A stretch of DNA of 64,000 nt from Metasolibacillus sp. (GTDB taxonomy: Bacteria > Bacillota > Bacilli > Bacillales_A > Planococcaceae). The stretch's first letter is position 1. Each line of letters starts with the position of its first letter. The notes beneath the pieces are model-generated. The model had not been told where the DNA came from. It worked only from the letters and a program-made list of their open reading frames with translations, and made no database searches. The stretch is from assembly GCF_025291715.1 (NCBI RefSeq), contig NZ_JAMBIZ010000004.1:1-64000 (forward strand). The letters are read 5' to 3'. Of the stretch, positions 44,807 to 54,095 are shown piece after piece. Position numbers and translations under genes: made by a program.

Positions 44807-47620
44807 TTATTGTAGTACTCCATATGTGTAGCTTTGTGAGCCATTAAAACTAAATTTTGTTGTATTAAAATTAAAAGCATTACCTGCTGCATCTGTAATT
44901 ATGACATTTTGCTTTAATGCAATTGTCACTACGTCATTTTGCTGAATATCATTTTTGAGGCTAATATTCACAACTCGGTTGTCACCACTATAAGAAACTT
45001 GTTGTACTATATCTACATTATTAACCATAACAGAGAATGGGTTAGGAATTGTTGTTTGTATTGGTTCAGAAACTGTGAAAGAAATTGTTTTCCCTACTTT
45101 TAGCCCATTTGCAATATCCTCAGTCGATACCGCAACATTATTCCCAACTACATAGGGCTTATTGTTTTCACGTAATCTTAATGGTGCTGAATAAGCATCT
45201 ACCATCACATTGCGTCCAGCTGCATATACATTATTAATTGTCACCGTTGTAAAGAATTCGTTTAACTGCGTTGTGTCATTTACTGATAAGCGCAAGTCAA
45301 CTTGACGATTTGCAATACCACCTTGAGTCGGTAAAGCACTAATAACTTGTGTACCATCTACAATATAGTTTTGATTATTTGTTGCAGATGCAAAATCGAT
45401 TGGGTGTGAGTAAGTCACACGAATATTTTGATATCTGTTATTCTCATTTGAAGGAACCGATTCCACACGTTCTACAATTACTCTATCCGCAATACTACCT
45501 AAATCGCCAGAGCGATCAAATTGAATTTGCTGTGGAGTTGTTGCTACTGGTAGGTTATATTCACTTACGACACCTGATAAATGTATCTGTCCTGCATATT
45601 TAGCACCCACAAAATCATAACCAACACCTAATAAATCACGCAATTTTACACGTAACGCTTTATCGTTTGTTGCTACTTTTTTCGGAATTGCTGAAACATT
45701 CAATTGCCCTTGTTGATTGTTAGCTTGTGCATACCAACCATTAAATGCAATATTAGCGTTTGGTAATACGTTGATATTGCGATCAAATAAAATTTCTAAA
45801 TACTCTTCATTATTGTCTTTCACAACCGTTGTTGATACATAGCTTGGTACTGTCGTATCTCGGACAAAGTTATAGTACATGTAGAATGTATTAGACTCAC
45901 CTGATAAGTCTGTAATATAACGACCAGAAGCATTCGCTACTGTTGCATAACCATTTAACTCTTGTGCTGTTTCAATAATATAAGCAGCTGGATTTTTCTT
46001 ATCTTTTTCTACTCCAATTACACCTAAAGTTTGTGAGTTTTGGACTACACTAATGTCTGTACGTGTTAAATCACGAATTTCCTCAGAGAAAATTAGTTTA
46101 AATTTGCGTGCACCTACTTGTTCAATATTTAATAATGTTGGTGCTACACCATCACGCACACCAATTGTAGCTGTCGTTTTAACAGTATTTGCTGGTGCTA
46201 CATTATTTGAAATATCTACCAATGCACCAAATGTAATATTCACAGAAGTACCTGGAGATAAAGCAACGCCATTTACTGTTGCTTTAGTAAAGTCATATGT
46301 AACCTCTGTTGCATTTCGCTCTAAAGTGCCTGTTACATTGGAAATAACTGAGCCGTTTGCTAATGTAAATTGCGTTGTACCTGTTGTATTTGTCACTGGT
46401 TCAGTAAACTTCACCTTCACGCGTGTTGCTCCAGCGTTTTCAGCAGAAGCGATTGCTGGTGCTACTTTGTCAGCTGTAAATGTTGGTACTTCATCATATT
46501 TAATAAGTGTTAAGCCTTTTTCTGTTTTCACGCCATCCACAACAACATTGTAGCGACCTTCAGTTAACGGTTTTACACCTTTAATTGTAACAGTTAAAGA
46601 TTTTTTATCCGCGCTTAGCTCACCTTTTAATAAATCAATTTTACCTGGTGTTGCAATGCCTGCTACTTTTACAATTTTGTTGATATCTGCTTCATTTAGT
46701 ATGTTTGCAAGTGCTACTGGTTGGTTGAAGTCAATTTTAATTTGCCCACCATTTGGATTTGTAACTGCTGTTACTTTTAAATCTGGTACTTCATATTTTA
46801 CTTTTGCAGCATATTCTACTTCATCGATTTTGAATTTTACATCTGTCTCCACATTTTCAACAAGTGGCGTTGGTAATGTTACTGTATATGTTTTGTCATC
46901 AGATAATGTAACAGAAAGCTTATCAGCTGCTGTTACCTCGATTTTTTTCACTGTTAGTACAGGCTTTGTTTCAATTTGCAGCATATGGTATAGGAAGTAA
47001 GCGAATTGACCGCGCTTCGTCATATCTTTCGGGTTAAAGGAAGCACCTTTTACCATATCATAGTAATCTAATACAGCAATATTTGTTTGATGCTCTACTG
47101 TCGTTCTATTTAAATCTGAAATTGTGCTTGTGAAGCCTTGTTCCTTCACATGTGCTGCGTAATCAAAGTCATTGATTACATTGAATGCACGCACAAGCAC
47201 TGTCGCCATTTGGTCGCGACGCATTTCATCACGGTGCATCAGCTGACCAGCGCTACCTTGGAATACCCCTACATCTTTAACAAGCGCAGCATATTGTAAT
47301 AGCTCGTCCTGAGACTTTGCTGTTAAATCTGTAAAGCGCATTTTTGTTTTATAATCAGCTGGAACTTCATGACCTAACGACACTAAATATTTCCCTAAAA
47401 GCTTTACAACATCTGAGCGTGTTAATGAATTATTTGGAAGGAATGTGCCATCTGGATATCCATTAATAACGCCCGCATCGACTAATGCTAAAATTTCATT
47501 TTGATACATATGACCATTTAAATCTTTAAAGGATGCTGCACTCGCAACAGGAACAATTGCAGAAGCTACTACCGCTACTGCTGCCGTAGAGGCTAACATT
47601 TTTTTATATGATTTTTTCAT
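44807..47620 (-). CDS. S-layer-like surface protein: three SLH domains plus Ig-like repeats
   Basis: A 937-residue exported protein with the typical S-layer N-terminus. The signal peptide MKKSYKKMLASTAAVAVVAS...SAA (about 1-29) is followed by three SLH domains (about 30-215; INGYPDGTFLPNNSLTRSD, MHRDEMRRDQMATVLVRAF, KDMTKRGQFAYFLYHML). The remaining 700 residues are beta-rich and contain several SbsA/SwmB-type Ig-like modules, e.g. GGQIKIDFNQPVAL, ATRVKVKFTEPVTNTTG, RKFKLIFSEEIRDL and GKTISFTVSEPIQTT. The domain plan is that of S-layer proteins of Lysinibacillus and Geobacillus, so it is either an S-layer subunit or a minor homologue; expression data would be needed to tell which. AGAGGAGGAAG precedes the ATG. 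Repeat array D lies about 130 bp upstream of the start. Confidence 0.87.
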   Translation of the reverse strand: MKKSYKKMLASTAAVAVVASAIVPVASAASFKDLNGHMYQNEILALVDAGVINGYPDGTFLPNNSLTRSDVVKLLGKYLVSLGHEVPADYKTKMRFTDLTAKSQDELLQYAALVKDVGVFQGSAGQLMHRDEMRRDQMATVLVRAFNVINDFDYAAHVKEQGFTSTISDLNRTTVEHQTNIAVLDYYDMVKGASFNPKDMTKRGQFAYFLYHMLQIETKPVLTVKKIEVTAADKLSVTLSDDKTYTVTLPTPLVENVETDVKFKIDEVEYAAKVKYEVPDLKVTAVTNPNGGQIKIDFNQPVALANILNEADINKIVKVAGIATPGKIDLLKGELSADKKSLTVTIKGVKPLTEGRYNVVVDGVKTEKGLTLIKYDEVPTFTADKVAPAIASAENAGATRVKVKFTEPVTNTTGTTQFTLANGSVISNVTGTLERNATEVTYDFTKATVNGVALSPGTSVNITFGALVDISNNVAPANTVKTTATIGVRDGVAPTLLNIEQVGARKFKLIFSEEIRDLTRTDISVVQNSQTLGVIGVEKDKKNPAAYIIETAQELNGYATVANASGRYITDLSGESNTFYMYYNFVRDTTVPSYVSTTVVKDNNEEYLEILFDRNINVLPNANIAFNGWYAQANNQQGQLNVSAIPKKVATNDKALRVKLRDLLGVGYDFVGAKYAGQIHLSGVVSEYNLPVATTPQQIQFDRSGDLGSIADRVIVERVESVPSNENNRYQNIRVTYSHPIDFASATNNQNYIVDGTQVISALPTQGGIANRQVDLRLSVNDTTQLNEFFTTVTINNVYAAGRNVMVDAYSAPLRLRENNKPYVVGNNVAVSTEDIANGLKVGKTISFTVSEPIQTTIPNPFSVMVNNVDIVQQVSYSGDNRVVNISLKNDIQQNDVVTIALKQNVIITDAAGNAFNFNTTKFSFNGSQSYTYGVLQ

Positions 47621-47755
47621 TTACTATTCTTCCTCCTCTAATGCTAAAATCACTATCTACTACTATTTTAACATTTTTTTTGCTGTTTTGGTGCCTAGCT
47701 TAGTTTTTACATAAATTTAGACGTAGGTTTTTGGAAGAAGTTACAGTAATTAATT

Positions 47756-48372
47756 GATTTATTTGTGAGTTTCTCATTTTATTTGTGGCTTTTCAGAGGT
47801 TATTTGCGAGTTTCCCATTTTATTTGCGACTTCTCGGATTTATTTGCGAGTTTCCCATTTTATTTGCGGCTTCTCGGATTTATTTGCGAGTTTCCCATTT
47901 TATTTGCGACTTCTCGGATTTATTTGCGAGTTTCCCATTTTATTTGCGATTTCTCGGATTTATTTGCGGGTTTCCCATTTTATTTGCGACTTCTCGGATT
48001 TATTTGCGACTTCTCGGATTTATTTGCGAGTTTCCCATTTTATTTGCGAGTTTCTCATTTTATTTGCGGCTTCTCGGATTTATTTGCGAGTTTCCCATTT
48101 TATTTGCGACTTCTCGGATTTATTTGCGGGTTTCTCATTTTATTTGCGATTTCTCGGATTTATTTGCGAGTTTCCCATTTTATTTGCGACTTCTCAGATT
48201 TATTTGCGAGTTTCCCATTTTATTTGCGACTTCTTGGATTTATTTGCGAGTTTCCCATTTTATTTGTGACTTCTCAGATTTATTTGCGAGTTTCCCATTT
48301 TATTTGCGACCTCTCGGATTTATTTGCGAGTTTTCCGTTTTATTTGCGGCTTCTCAGATTTATTTGCGAGTT
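47756..48372. repeat. 20-bp tandem repeat array D (about 31 units)
   Basis: The longest and most regular array. From 47801 to 48360 the core TATTTGCG recurs at exactly every 20 bp, 28 times without an indel, with a few looser units at each end. Two unit types alternate (tail ACTTCTCGGATT and tail AGTTTCCCATTT) except near 48001-48060, where the order slips (two of one, then two of the other). The right end enters the NERD gene: read on the minus strand AGCCGCAAATAA provides its last residues S-R-K and stop. No stop codon occurs in any plus-strand frame for more than 400 bp, which is a composition effect and not evidence of coding. Confidence 0.95.
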
Positions 48373-49278
48373 CCTTTTAAAAGAAATAAAATATTTTCTA
48401 CCTTTTTTATCTCCCTTGTGTGAAAGGTTTAATTTTTTTAATAGGCGATTTGCTGCATAGATGGAGTTCACCCTCATAAACTTACGAAATTGTATATTTG
48501 TAATCCATTCATTAATTAACAGACTATAGTCTTCGATTGCTCGCTGTAGCATTGTGCCATCATCTTTTATTTGACATTTAGGGCATATGAATCGACCGTA
48601 TTGAAATAGCATTTGTGTAGTGTAATCACATTGTTTGCAAAGCACACCTGTACGAACTTTGTCTTTATCAATATTTAATTTAGGGTTAGAAATTGTATGC
48701 ATTTGAAGTAATTCATTTTGAAGTCGTTGAAGTTGCTCTGTTGATAATCGTGCCTTATGCATTGTAAGAAGCTTGCGAATATAAAACTCTAAACCACTGC
48801 AATGGATAATCGGCTCATTTTGAGGTATTTGACCAATAATTGTTTTGGGATGTGCTAGCACTATTACATAAATGACAGGTAAATCGGGGAATAATTGTCG
48901 TAGAAAACGTTGATGACGACGTACTTGGTCGAGTGGATTTCTGAAGCCTTGAACATTTCCATTTTCAAGAGTTCGAGTGAACTGGTGACATCTCTCATCA
49001 AAATCAATGCGTCCTGCAATGTTTTTTATTTCTACTATAAGAATAAATTTTTCGCAAACAAACAACGTATCTATTTGATGTGTATCTGTACTAAAGTCGT
49101 GGAGTAAATAAAATTCCTCATCTAACTGCATGTCTTGCCAGCTACGATCTACATATTGTTCTCCTGCCAACCCTTGTTGTATCCTTACCAATTCATCTTT
49201 CATTTCAGGAAATCCTCGGCGAATAGCCGCTTGTAATAAATATTCCTTTATAGGTCTTTCACGTGGTAAAATAACCAT
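48340..49278 (-). CDS. NERD-domain protein with C-terminal zinc ribbon
   Basis: A 312-residue soluble protein. The NERD (nuclease-related) domain (about 25-150) shows GLAGEQYVDRSWQDM, HDFSTDTHQIDTLFVCEKFILIVEIKNIAGRI and GNVQGFRNPLDQVRRHQRFL. The D...E-x-K arrangement fits the restriction-endonuclease-like fold. Near residue 215-245 CKQCDY...FICPKC forms a zinc ribbon. No signal peptide, so it is cytoplasmic and probably acts on nucleic acid; activity has rarely been tested for the family. AGGAGGG precedes the ATG. The C-terminus (SQINLRSRK) is encoded by the edge of the 20-bp repeat array D, so the native end may have been replaced. No terminator is visible between the gene and the array. 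Confidence 0.85.
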   Translation of the reverse strand: MVILPRERPIKEYLLQAAIRRGFPEMKDELVRIQQGLAGEQYVDRSWQDMQLDEEFYLLHDFSTDTHQIDTLFVCEKFILIVEIKNIAGRIDFDERCHQFTRTLENGNVQGFRNPLDQVRRHQRFLRQLFPDLPVIYVIVLAHPKTIIGQIPQNEPIIHCSGLEFYIRKLLTMHKARLSTEQLQRLQNELLQMHTISNPKLNIDKDKVRTGVLCKQCDYTTQMLFQYGRFICPKCQIKDDGTMLQRAIEDYSLLINEWITNIQFRKFMRVNSIYAANRLLKKLNLSHKGDKKGRKYFISFKRNSQINLRSRK

Positions 49279-49496
49279 TTAATCCCTCCTTCTTTTTAAA
49301 AATATTCTACTTCACCTATAATAAACAGTAAATAAAAAATTCACTCACTCTAGATTGCCAGCAAACTAATCTCGTAACAACAAGTTATTATATGTCGGCA
49401 TTTAATTTTAGTTTTCTATGTTCTAATATTTTTTTGAACCCTTTAGTTCAGAAAATCTAAAAAAATGATACTTATAGCTGTTACTTAAAAAATAAT
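49279..49496. other. Spacer upstream of the NERD gene
   Basis: About 220 bp, A+T-rich. It should contain the NERD promoter; no clear -35/-10 pair was identified. Confidence 0.3.
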
Positions 49497-49528
49497 AGAC
49501 AAAGTCGAAAAATCGACTTTGTCTATAG
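49497..49528 (-). terminator. Terminator of SLH subtilase 1
   Basis: A perfect 14-bp stem ATAGACAAAGTCGA / TCGACTTTGTCTAT with loop AAAA, and a T run on the minus strand. It ends 15 bp before the stop. Confidence 0.92.
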
Positions 49529-49542
49529 GCAGTTCTCTTAAC

Positions 49543-52500
49543 CTATTGAGCCTCAATCACTTCCAAGAAATTAATAACCATTTTTGCCGTATGTGCGCGT
49601 GTCGCAGGGGCAGATGGTTTAAATTTGCCGTTGTCTCCTGTTGCAATGCTTAACTCCTCAAGCATCGCAATCGCCGACACGGTTTCTGCATTATACTTAC
49701 CTAAATCAGTAAATGATGGCTTACCTTTTGCTACATATTTTTCTCCTGTCGCATACTCATATGCACGGTAGAGCATTAACGCTAGCTGTGCACGTGTCAC
49801 TTCGCCAGATGGATTATATTTACCATCAACGCCTTTTGCAATACCTGCCTCGAAAACTGCTGCGATTTCAGCTTGTGTTGCTGGTGCATATTTACCGATA
49901 TCACTAAATGGTGCTTTGCCACCTGCTGTTAAGCCAAGTGCTCGTGTTAAAATGGAAGCAAACTGTGCGCGTGTAACATTCGCATCTGGCTTCACTTCAC
50001 CTTTTTCATTGCCTTTCAACAAACCTTTTGCAATCATTTTGTGGATATAGCTTGCTGCCCAATGATCCGCTGGCAGGTCGATTGGCATGAATGGTGTTTG
50101 TGGTTCTGCCGGCTCTGTTGTTTCTGGTTTTTCAGGCTCAGGCTTTTCTTCTGGCTTTGTCTCAGGAGTTGTTGCACCACCGCCACCGCCACCAGAGCTT
50201 CCGCCTCCACCTGGATTTGGATTACCTGGATTCGGATTTGGTTTAGACTCTGAAGTTACCGTTACTGGAATAACGACATTGTTATTTCCATAGTTCACAG
50301 TAATTGTTGTTGTACCAGCAGCCTTTGCTGATACTAAGCCTTCCGTTACCTCAACAATTCCTTCATCTGCAATCGTATATGTCGCTTGCTTCGTTACATC
50401 AGCAACTGTATTTGATGTAAACGTTGTTGGACGTGTTGGACCATCAGCCATGGCTGATACATGGTTTGATCCATACGGATTATCAAGCGTCACCGGAGCA
50501 ATAAAGGATAATTTATTTGGAGCCGCTTCCGTTACATCTACCTCGTTCGAAATATCCCATTCACTTTGTAATTCATTTGCTGCTAATTTACCCATTACAC
50601 TTTGTGATGTAATGATTGAAACTGGGTCGCCATAAACTGTCTGCTCACTTATATTGCCAGCAGCATCTAAAATAACCATCGTAACAGAATCTGTAGCTTC
50701 ATTTAATGATGCTTCCACATCAAATGCAAATGTGCCATCCTGCTGTAAAGTAACAAGATCATCTTCAATAATTTCTCCGTTACGTGTTACTGCATACAAT
50801 GTTGCTAATTTACTGTTGACATCATAATTTAAACCATACGATGCCAATAGCGCTTTGTAATCAATATATTTGTCTACTACTTTACCTTCTACAGCAATAT
50901 TTGCAGTATCTCCAGATGTAATTGTTGCCGTATCACCCGACGTTACTGAAGTAGGTGTAATGCTTACATCTTGCAGCGTTGCTTTTGTTGATTTCATAAA
51001 TACAGGCCCAACATAATCAGAAATAACACCTGTCTTTGCTTCAGCTGTAAAATCAATTGTATAAACACCATCAGGAATTGCTACCATGCCACTACCCCCC
51101 CATGGTGTGTAGCTTCCATTCACAGCCAAACGCCATGAGCCTGCACCTAAAGTTGTACCCGCATGTAAATAGCCAATGTAGCCATCACCATATTGACCTC
51201 CTTCTGGGTTTTGTAAATCCCAAAGCTCAATATAGTTTGCTCCTACATCGCCTGTTAATGTAAATGTTAACTCAGCGCTATCTTTAATACCATCTCCGTT
51301 AAATGACAAGTCTGTCTCGGAAATTGCCATATTTTCAATTGAAGTTGGTGCTTCCCCACCAAAATCTGCTGCAAAAGGTAATGAAATCATCGTATGCTTG
51401 TCAGGTGTTGTCGTTGTTGTTTCAACGGCATTTAGTTGAACCGATTCGCCTACCTTCATATTTAATTCAGCTGGATTCACTGATAACGCCGTTTCTGTCG
51501 TTACAGATTGCGTCGGTATAAGATGAATATAGCCGAAAATTTCATCGCCTAATTTTGCTGCTGTATTTTGCGATGCTGTTAATGTCACAGTTAAGTGCTC
51601 CTCACCATTTAAAGTAAATGATGACTTATCAACTGTTACTTGTGCATCGCCAAAGTTTTTTAACATATCAACAGCTACCGTATAGTTACTACCTGTACCA
51701 TTGATATTTTTCACAACAATTTCTTTTGTTACTTGAATATTTTGCGCTTTAATTGGTTGTGGACCAAATGTCACAGCACCTTTTTCATGCTCAACAATTT
51801 CACCACTTGCATCACGCTTTGCCGAATCCTGTACATAGGCAAGCGCACTTGGGAATGCTGCCTCATACGCATTGACACGTCCAGCACCTTGATCAAATAC
51901 ATCGTACTTCGCTGTATTTAAAACATCGGCTGTATTCGCTAATGCAACCTTCACATCAAATGGCGTCCAGCTTGGATTTGCTTGTTTAATTAATGCCGCA
52001 ATTCCTGCAATATGTGGTGTTGCCATTGACGTACCTGTTTTACGATCATATGCCTTTGTTGGATCAATCGCATTTCCTTCAGCAGTGCCAGTTTCATAAG
52101 TTGGTACTGTTGACATAATGTTTGTTCCTGGTGCTACGACATCCGGCTTAATATCAAAGTTTGGTGTCGATGGACCACGAGAGCTTGAATCGTTAATCTC
52201 ATCGCCAATTGATGTCATTTGTCCATATTCATTAAAGCTAATTGTGCCAACAGATGTAGCTAGTGCATTGCGAATAGCTTGTCCATCCGTTACAGACATA
52301 TCAAATGTCGGAATAAAATCAAAGGAATCGCCTAAAAACGTTTCAGATGGACCTGGTGCATTTGTACCTCCTGAGAAGTTGTGAATAATAGCACCGACTG
52401 CACCTGCATTTTTCGCATGCTCGATTTTTTCTACAAAGGCGATATCACCACGCGAAATAAGTGCGATTTTGCCATTCACATTAATGTTTGTATAATCCGT

Positions 52501-53853
52501 TGCCGCTCCTATTCCTGGTACAGCAACTAATTCAAACTCACCACTTAATTGCTGTGTTAAATTCCCACCAAACGTTGTCGCCATTAAATTCAATTGCTGC
52601 GACCACTCAAAATTACTAGCTGATATCGTAGCAACTGCATGATAAGCTGTTTCAGGGTTCGTTGAGTTCCCAACCGCAATACCTAATGGCGCTGTTGAAG
52701 GTGTACCCAATGTTCCACGGTTTGGGCCAGAATTTCCTGTAGCAATTACTGGAATAACCCCTGCCAATGCTGCATTGTTAATCGCAAATGAGCTCGCATC
52801 ATTTTCAGAATTTGAGCCACCACCTAAAGATAGGTTAATAACATCTATTTCTTGCTCAACAGCGTATTCAATTGCTGCGATAATACCCGATGTTGCACCG
52901 CTTCCATATGCCCCCAATACACGGTAAGCATATAAATCTACTTTTGGCGCAATCCCTTTAATACCATATGGATTTGCCCCGATTGCAGCAATCGTACCTG
53001 CTACATGTGTGCCGTGCGAAGTAGCGTAAGAGCTACCACGTGCATTGACAAGTGGCTGATTGGAAGGACGCTCTGCTGGTTTTGTTTCCGTTGCATCATT
53101 ATCTGCACGCGGTGATTTGTACATGTTTGAATCGTGTACAATAAAGTTTTTCCCGCCTTTATAAATGCCTGCAAACTCGGGATGTGTTGTATCAATCCCT
53201 GTATCTAAAACAGCCATTTTAATGCCTTGACCTTCTAAGCCCTTTGCCCATAGCTGTTCAATACCTAAAAACGAATTACTTGTGTTCATATATGCATCCA
53301 CTTGATTCGTAGCTGAAGCTTCTTCATTCGCATATACTTCAGCATCCGGCTCAATAAGTGTAACGCCCTCGATTTCTAGCAATTTTTCTAAATCATCCGC
53401 TTTGATTTGTGCTGCAAAGCCATTTAATACAGTATTAAATGTATAGCCTTGCTTAAAGGAGATTTGTTCTCCTGTCATTTCTTTTAGCACTTCTGCTTGC
53501 TGTGCTTGTACAGCCTGTTTAATTATTTTTGCGTCTGTTGCGCTAAAGCTTTTTCCTTCTAAATCTCTAATCCCTTTTTCTAGTGCAACAGGCTTCTCAG
53601 ATAGATGTACGATAACGGCAACTGGGCTGCTACCAGATACATCCTGTAAAGCTGGATGCAGCACTGCTGGTCCATTAGCTATGTTTAGTTGTTCGACTAT
53701 TGCTGCTTTTGTTAGTAGCGTGGCTTCATCATTTGCTGGTTTTGATAAACTAAATTCGCTATCCGCCGATACTTGCAATGGCGAAAGCATGCTGAGGATC
53801 ATCATCAATGCTACAAAAATAGCAAAAAGTCTAGTAATCCCTTTGTTTCTCAA
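49543..53853 (-). CDS. SLH-anchored subtilisin-like serine protease (Vpr-type), copy 1
   Basis: A protein of about 1436 residues. The signal peptide (about 1-31, ending QVSADS) is followed by an I9 propeptide (about 75-175, VIVHLSEKPVALEKGI) and an S8 catalytic domain with triad D in AVLDTGIDTTHPEF, H in SHGTHVAGTIAAIG and S in GTSMATPHIAGIAALI. A PA domain (IALISRGDIAFVEKIEHAKNAGAVGAIIHN region) is inserted before the serine, as in Vpr. Fn3/Ig-like modules, a Big_2-like domain, a Gly/Pro-rich linker and three SLH domains at the C-terminus follow. The start is TTG at 53853: GGGAGG lies 8 bases upstream and the signal peptide then starts LRNKGITRLF. The paralogue at 58-62.4 kb uses the same arrangement. 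It probably processes or degrades proteins at the cell surface. Confidence 0.92.
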   Translation of the reverse strand: MRNKGITRLFAIFVALMMILSMLSPLQVSADSEFSLSKPANDEATLLTKAAIVEQLNIANGPAVLHPALQDVSGSSPVAVIVHLSEKPVALEKGIRDLEGKSFSATDAKIIKQAVQAQQAEVLKEMTGEQISFKQGYTFNTVLNGFAAQIKADDLEKLLEIEGVTLIEPDAEVYANEEASATNQVDAYMNTSNSFLGIEQLWAKGLEGQGIKMAVLDTGIDTTHPEFAGIYKGGKNFIVHDSNMYKSPRADNDATETKPAERPSNQPLVNARGSSYATSHGTHVAGTIAAIGANPYGIKGIAPKVDLYAYRVLGAYGSGATSGIIAAIEYAVEQEIDVINLSLGGGSNSENDASSFAINNAALAGVIPVIATGNSGPNRGTLGTPSTAPLGIAVGNSTNPETAYHAVATISASNFEWSQQLNLMATTFGGNLTQQLSGEFELVAVPGIGAATDYTNINVNGKIALISRGDIAFVEKIEHAKNAGAVGAIIHNFSGGTNAPGPSETFLGDSFDFIPTFDMSVTDGQAIRNALATSVGTISFNEYGQMTSIGDEINDSSSRGPSTPNFDIKPDVVAPGTNIMSTVPTYETGTAEGNAIDPTKAYDRKTGTSMATPHIAGIAALIKQANPSWTPFDVKVALANTADVLNTAKYDVFDQGAGRVNAYEAAFPSALAYVQDSAKRDASGEIVEHEKGAVTFGPQPIKAQNIQVTKEIVVKNINGTGSNYTVAVDMLKNFGDAQVTVDKSSFTLNGEEHLTVTLTASQNTAAKLGDEIFGYIHLIPTQSVTTETALSVNPAELNMKVGESVQLNAVETTTTTPDKHTMISLPFAADFGGEAPTSIENMAISETDLSFNGDGIKDSAELTFTLTGDVGANYIELWDLQNPEGGQYGDGYIGYLHAGTTLGAGSWRLAVNGSYTPWGGSGMVAIPDGVYTIDFTAEAKTGVISDYVGPVFMKSTKATLQDVSITPTSVTSGDTATITSGDTANIAVEGKVVDKYIDYKALLASYGLNYDVNSKLATLYAVTRNGEIIEDDLVTLQQDGTFAFDVEASLNEATDSVTMVILDAAGNISEQTVYGDPVSIITSQSVMGKLAANELQSEWDISNEVDVTEAAPNKLSFIAPVTLDNPYGSNHVSAMADGPTRPTTFTSNTVADVTKQATYTIADEGIVEVTEGLVSAKAAGTTTITVNYGNNNVVIPVTVTSESKPNPNPGNPNPGGGGSSGGGGGGATTPETKPEEKPEPEKPETTEPAEPQTPFMPIDLPADHWAASYIHKMIAKGLLKGNEKGEVKPDANVTRAQFASILTRALGLTAGGKAPFSDIGKYAPATQAEIAAVFEAGIAKGVDGKYNPSGEVTRAQLALMLYRAYEYATGEKYVAKGKPSFTDLGKYNAETVSAIAMLEELSIATGDNGKFKPSAPATRAHTAKMVINFLEVIEAQ

Positions 53854-54043
53854 AAACAATTCCTCCCTCAAATAATTTAATAGGCACCTCATACTACATA
53901 AAGCGAACTAATATTTATTAGCTCTCACCCTATCCCAGAGAAACGCTTGTCTACTTCGATAGGATACTTTAACAATATATGCGTGAAAATATCATTCTAT
54001 GTAAATAATATTGTAAACAAGTTTAAAATATAGCAGAAAAAGA
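53854..54043. other. Leader/promoter region of SLH subtilase 1
   Basis: 190 bp containing an inverted repeat around 53904-53923 (AACTAATA-TT-TATTAGCT) and TTTACA/TTGTTT hexamers on the minus strand, without an optimal -10 partner. Confidence 0.35.
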
Positions 54044-54087
54044 AAAACGTATAGAATCAAGCTTAAATTCTTGATTTCATACGTTTT
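54044..54087 (-). terminator. Terminator of the SLH nuclease gene
   Basis: AAAACGTAT.GAATCAAG pairs with CTTGATT.CATACGTTTT around loop CTTAAATT, and the minus-strand flank is T-rich. Confidence 0.88.
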
Positions 54088-54095
54088 ATCTATTA

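Noticed and set aside
46053..46553. 166-codon plus-strand ORF opposite the S-layer-like gene
   Set aside because: It is fully antisense to a well-supported SLH/Ig protein gene, has no ribosome binding site and no recognisable domain; many such shadows exist over the long minus-strand genes.
47756..48372. CRISPR array
   Set aside because: The repeats are directly adjacent 20-bp units with no unique spacers, and no cas genes are in the window.
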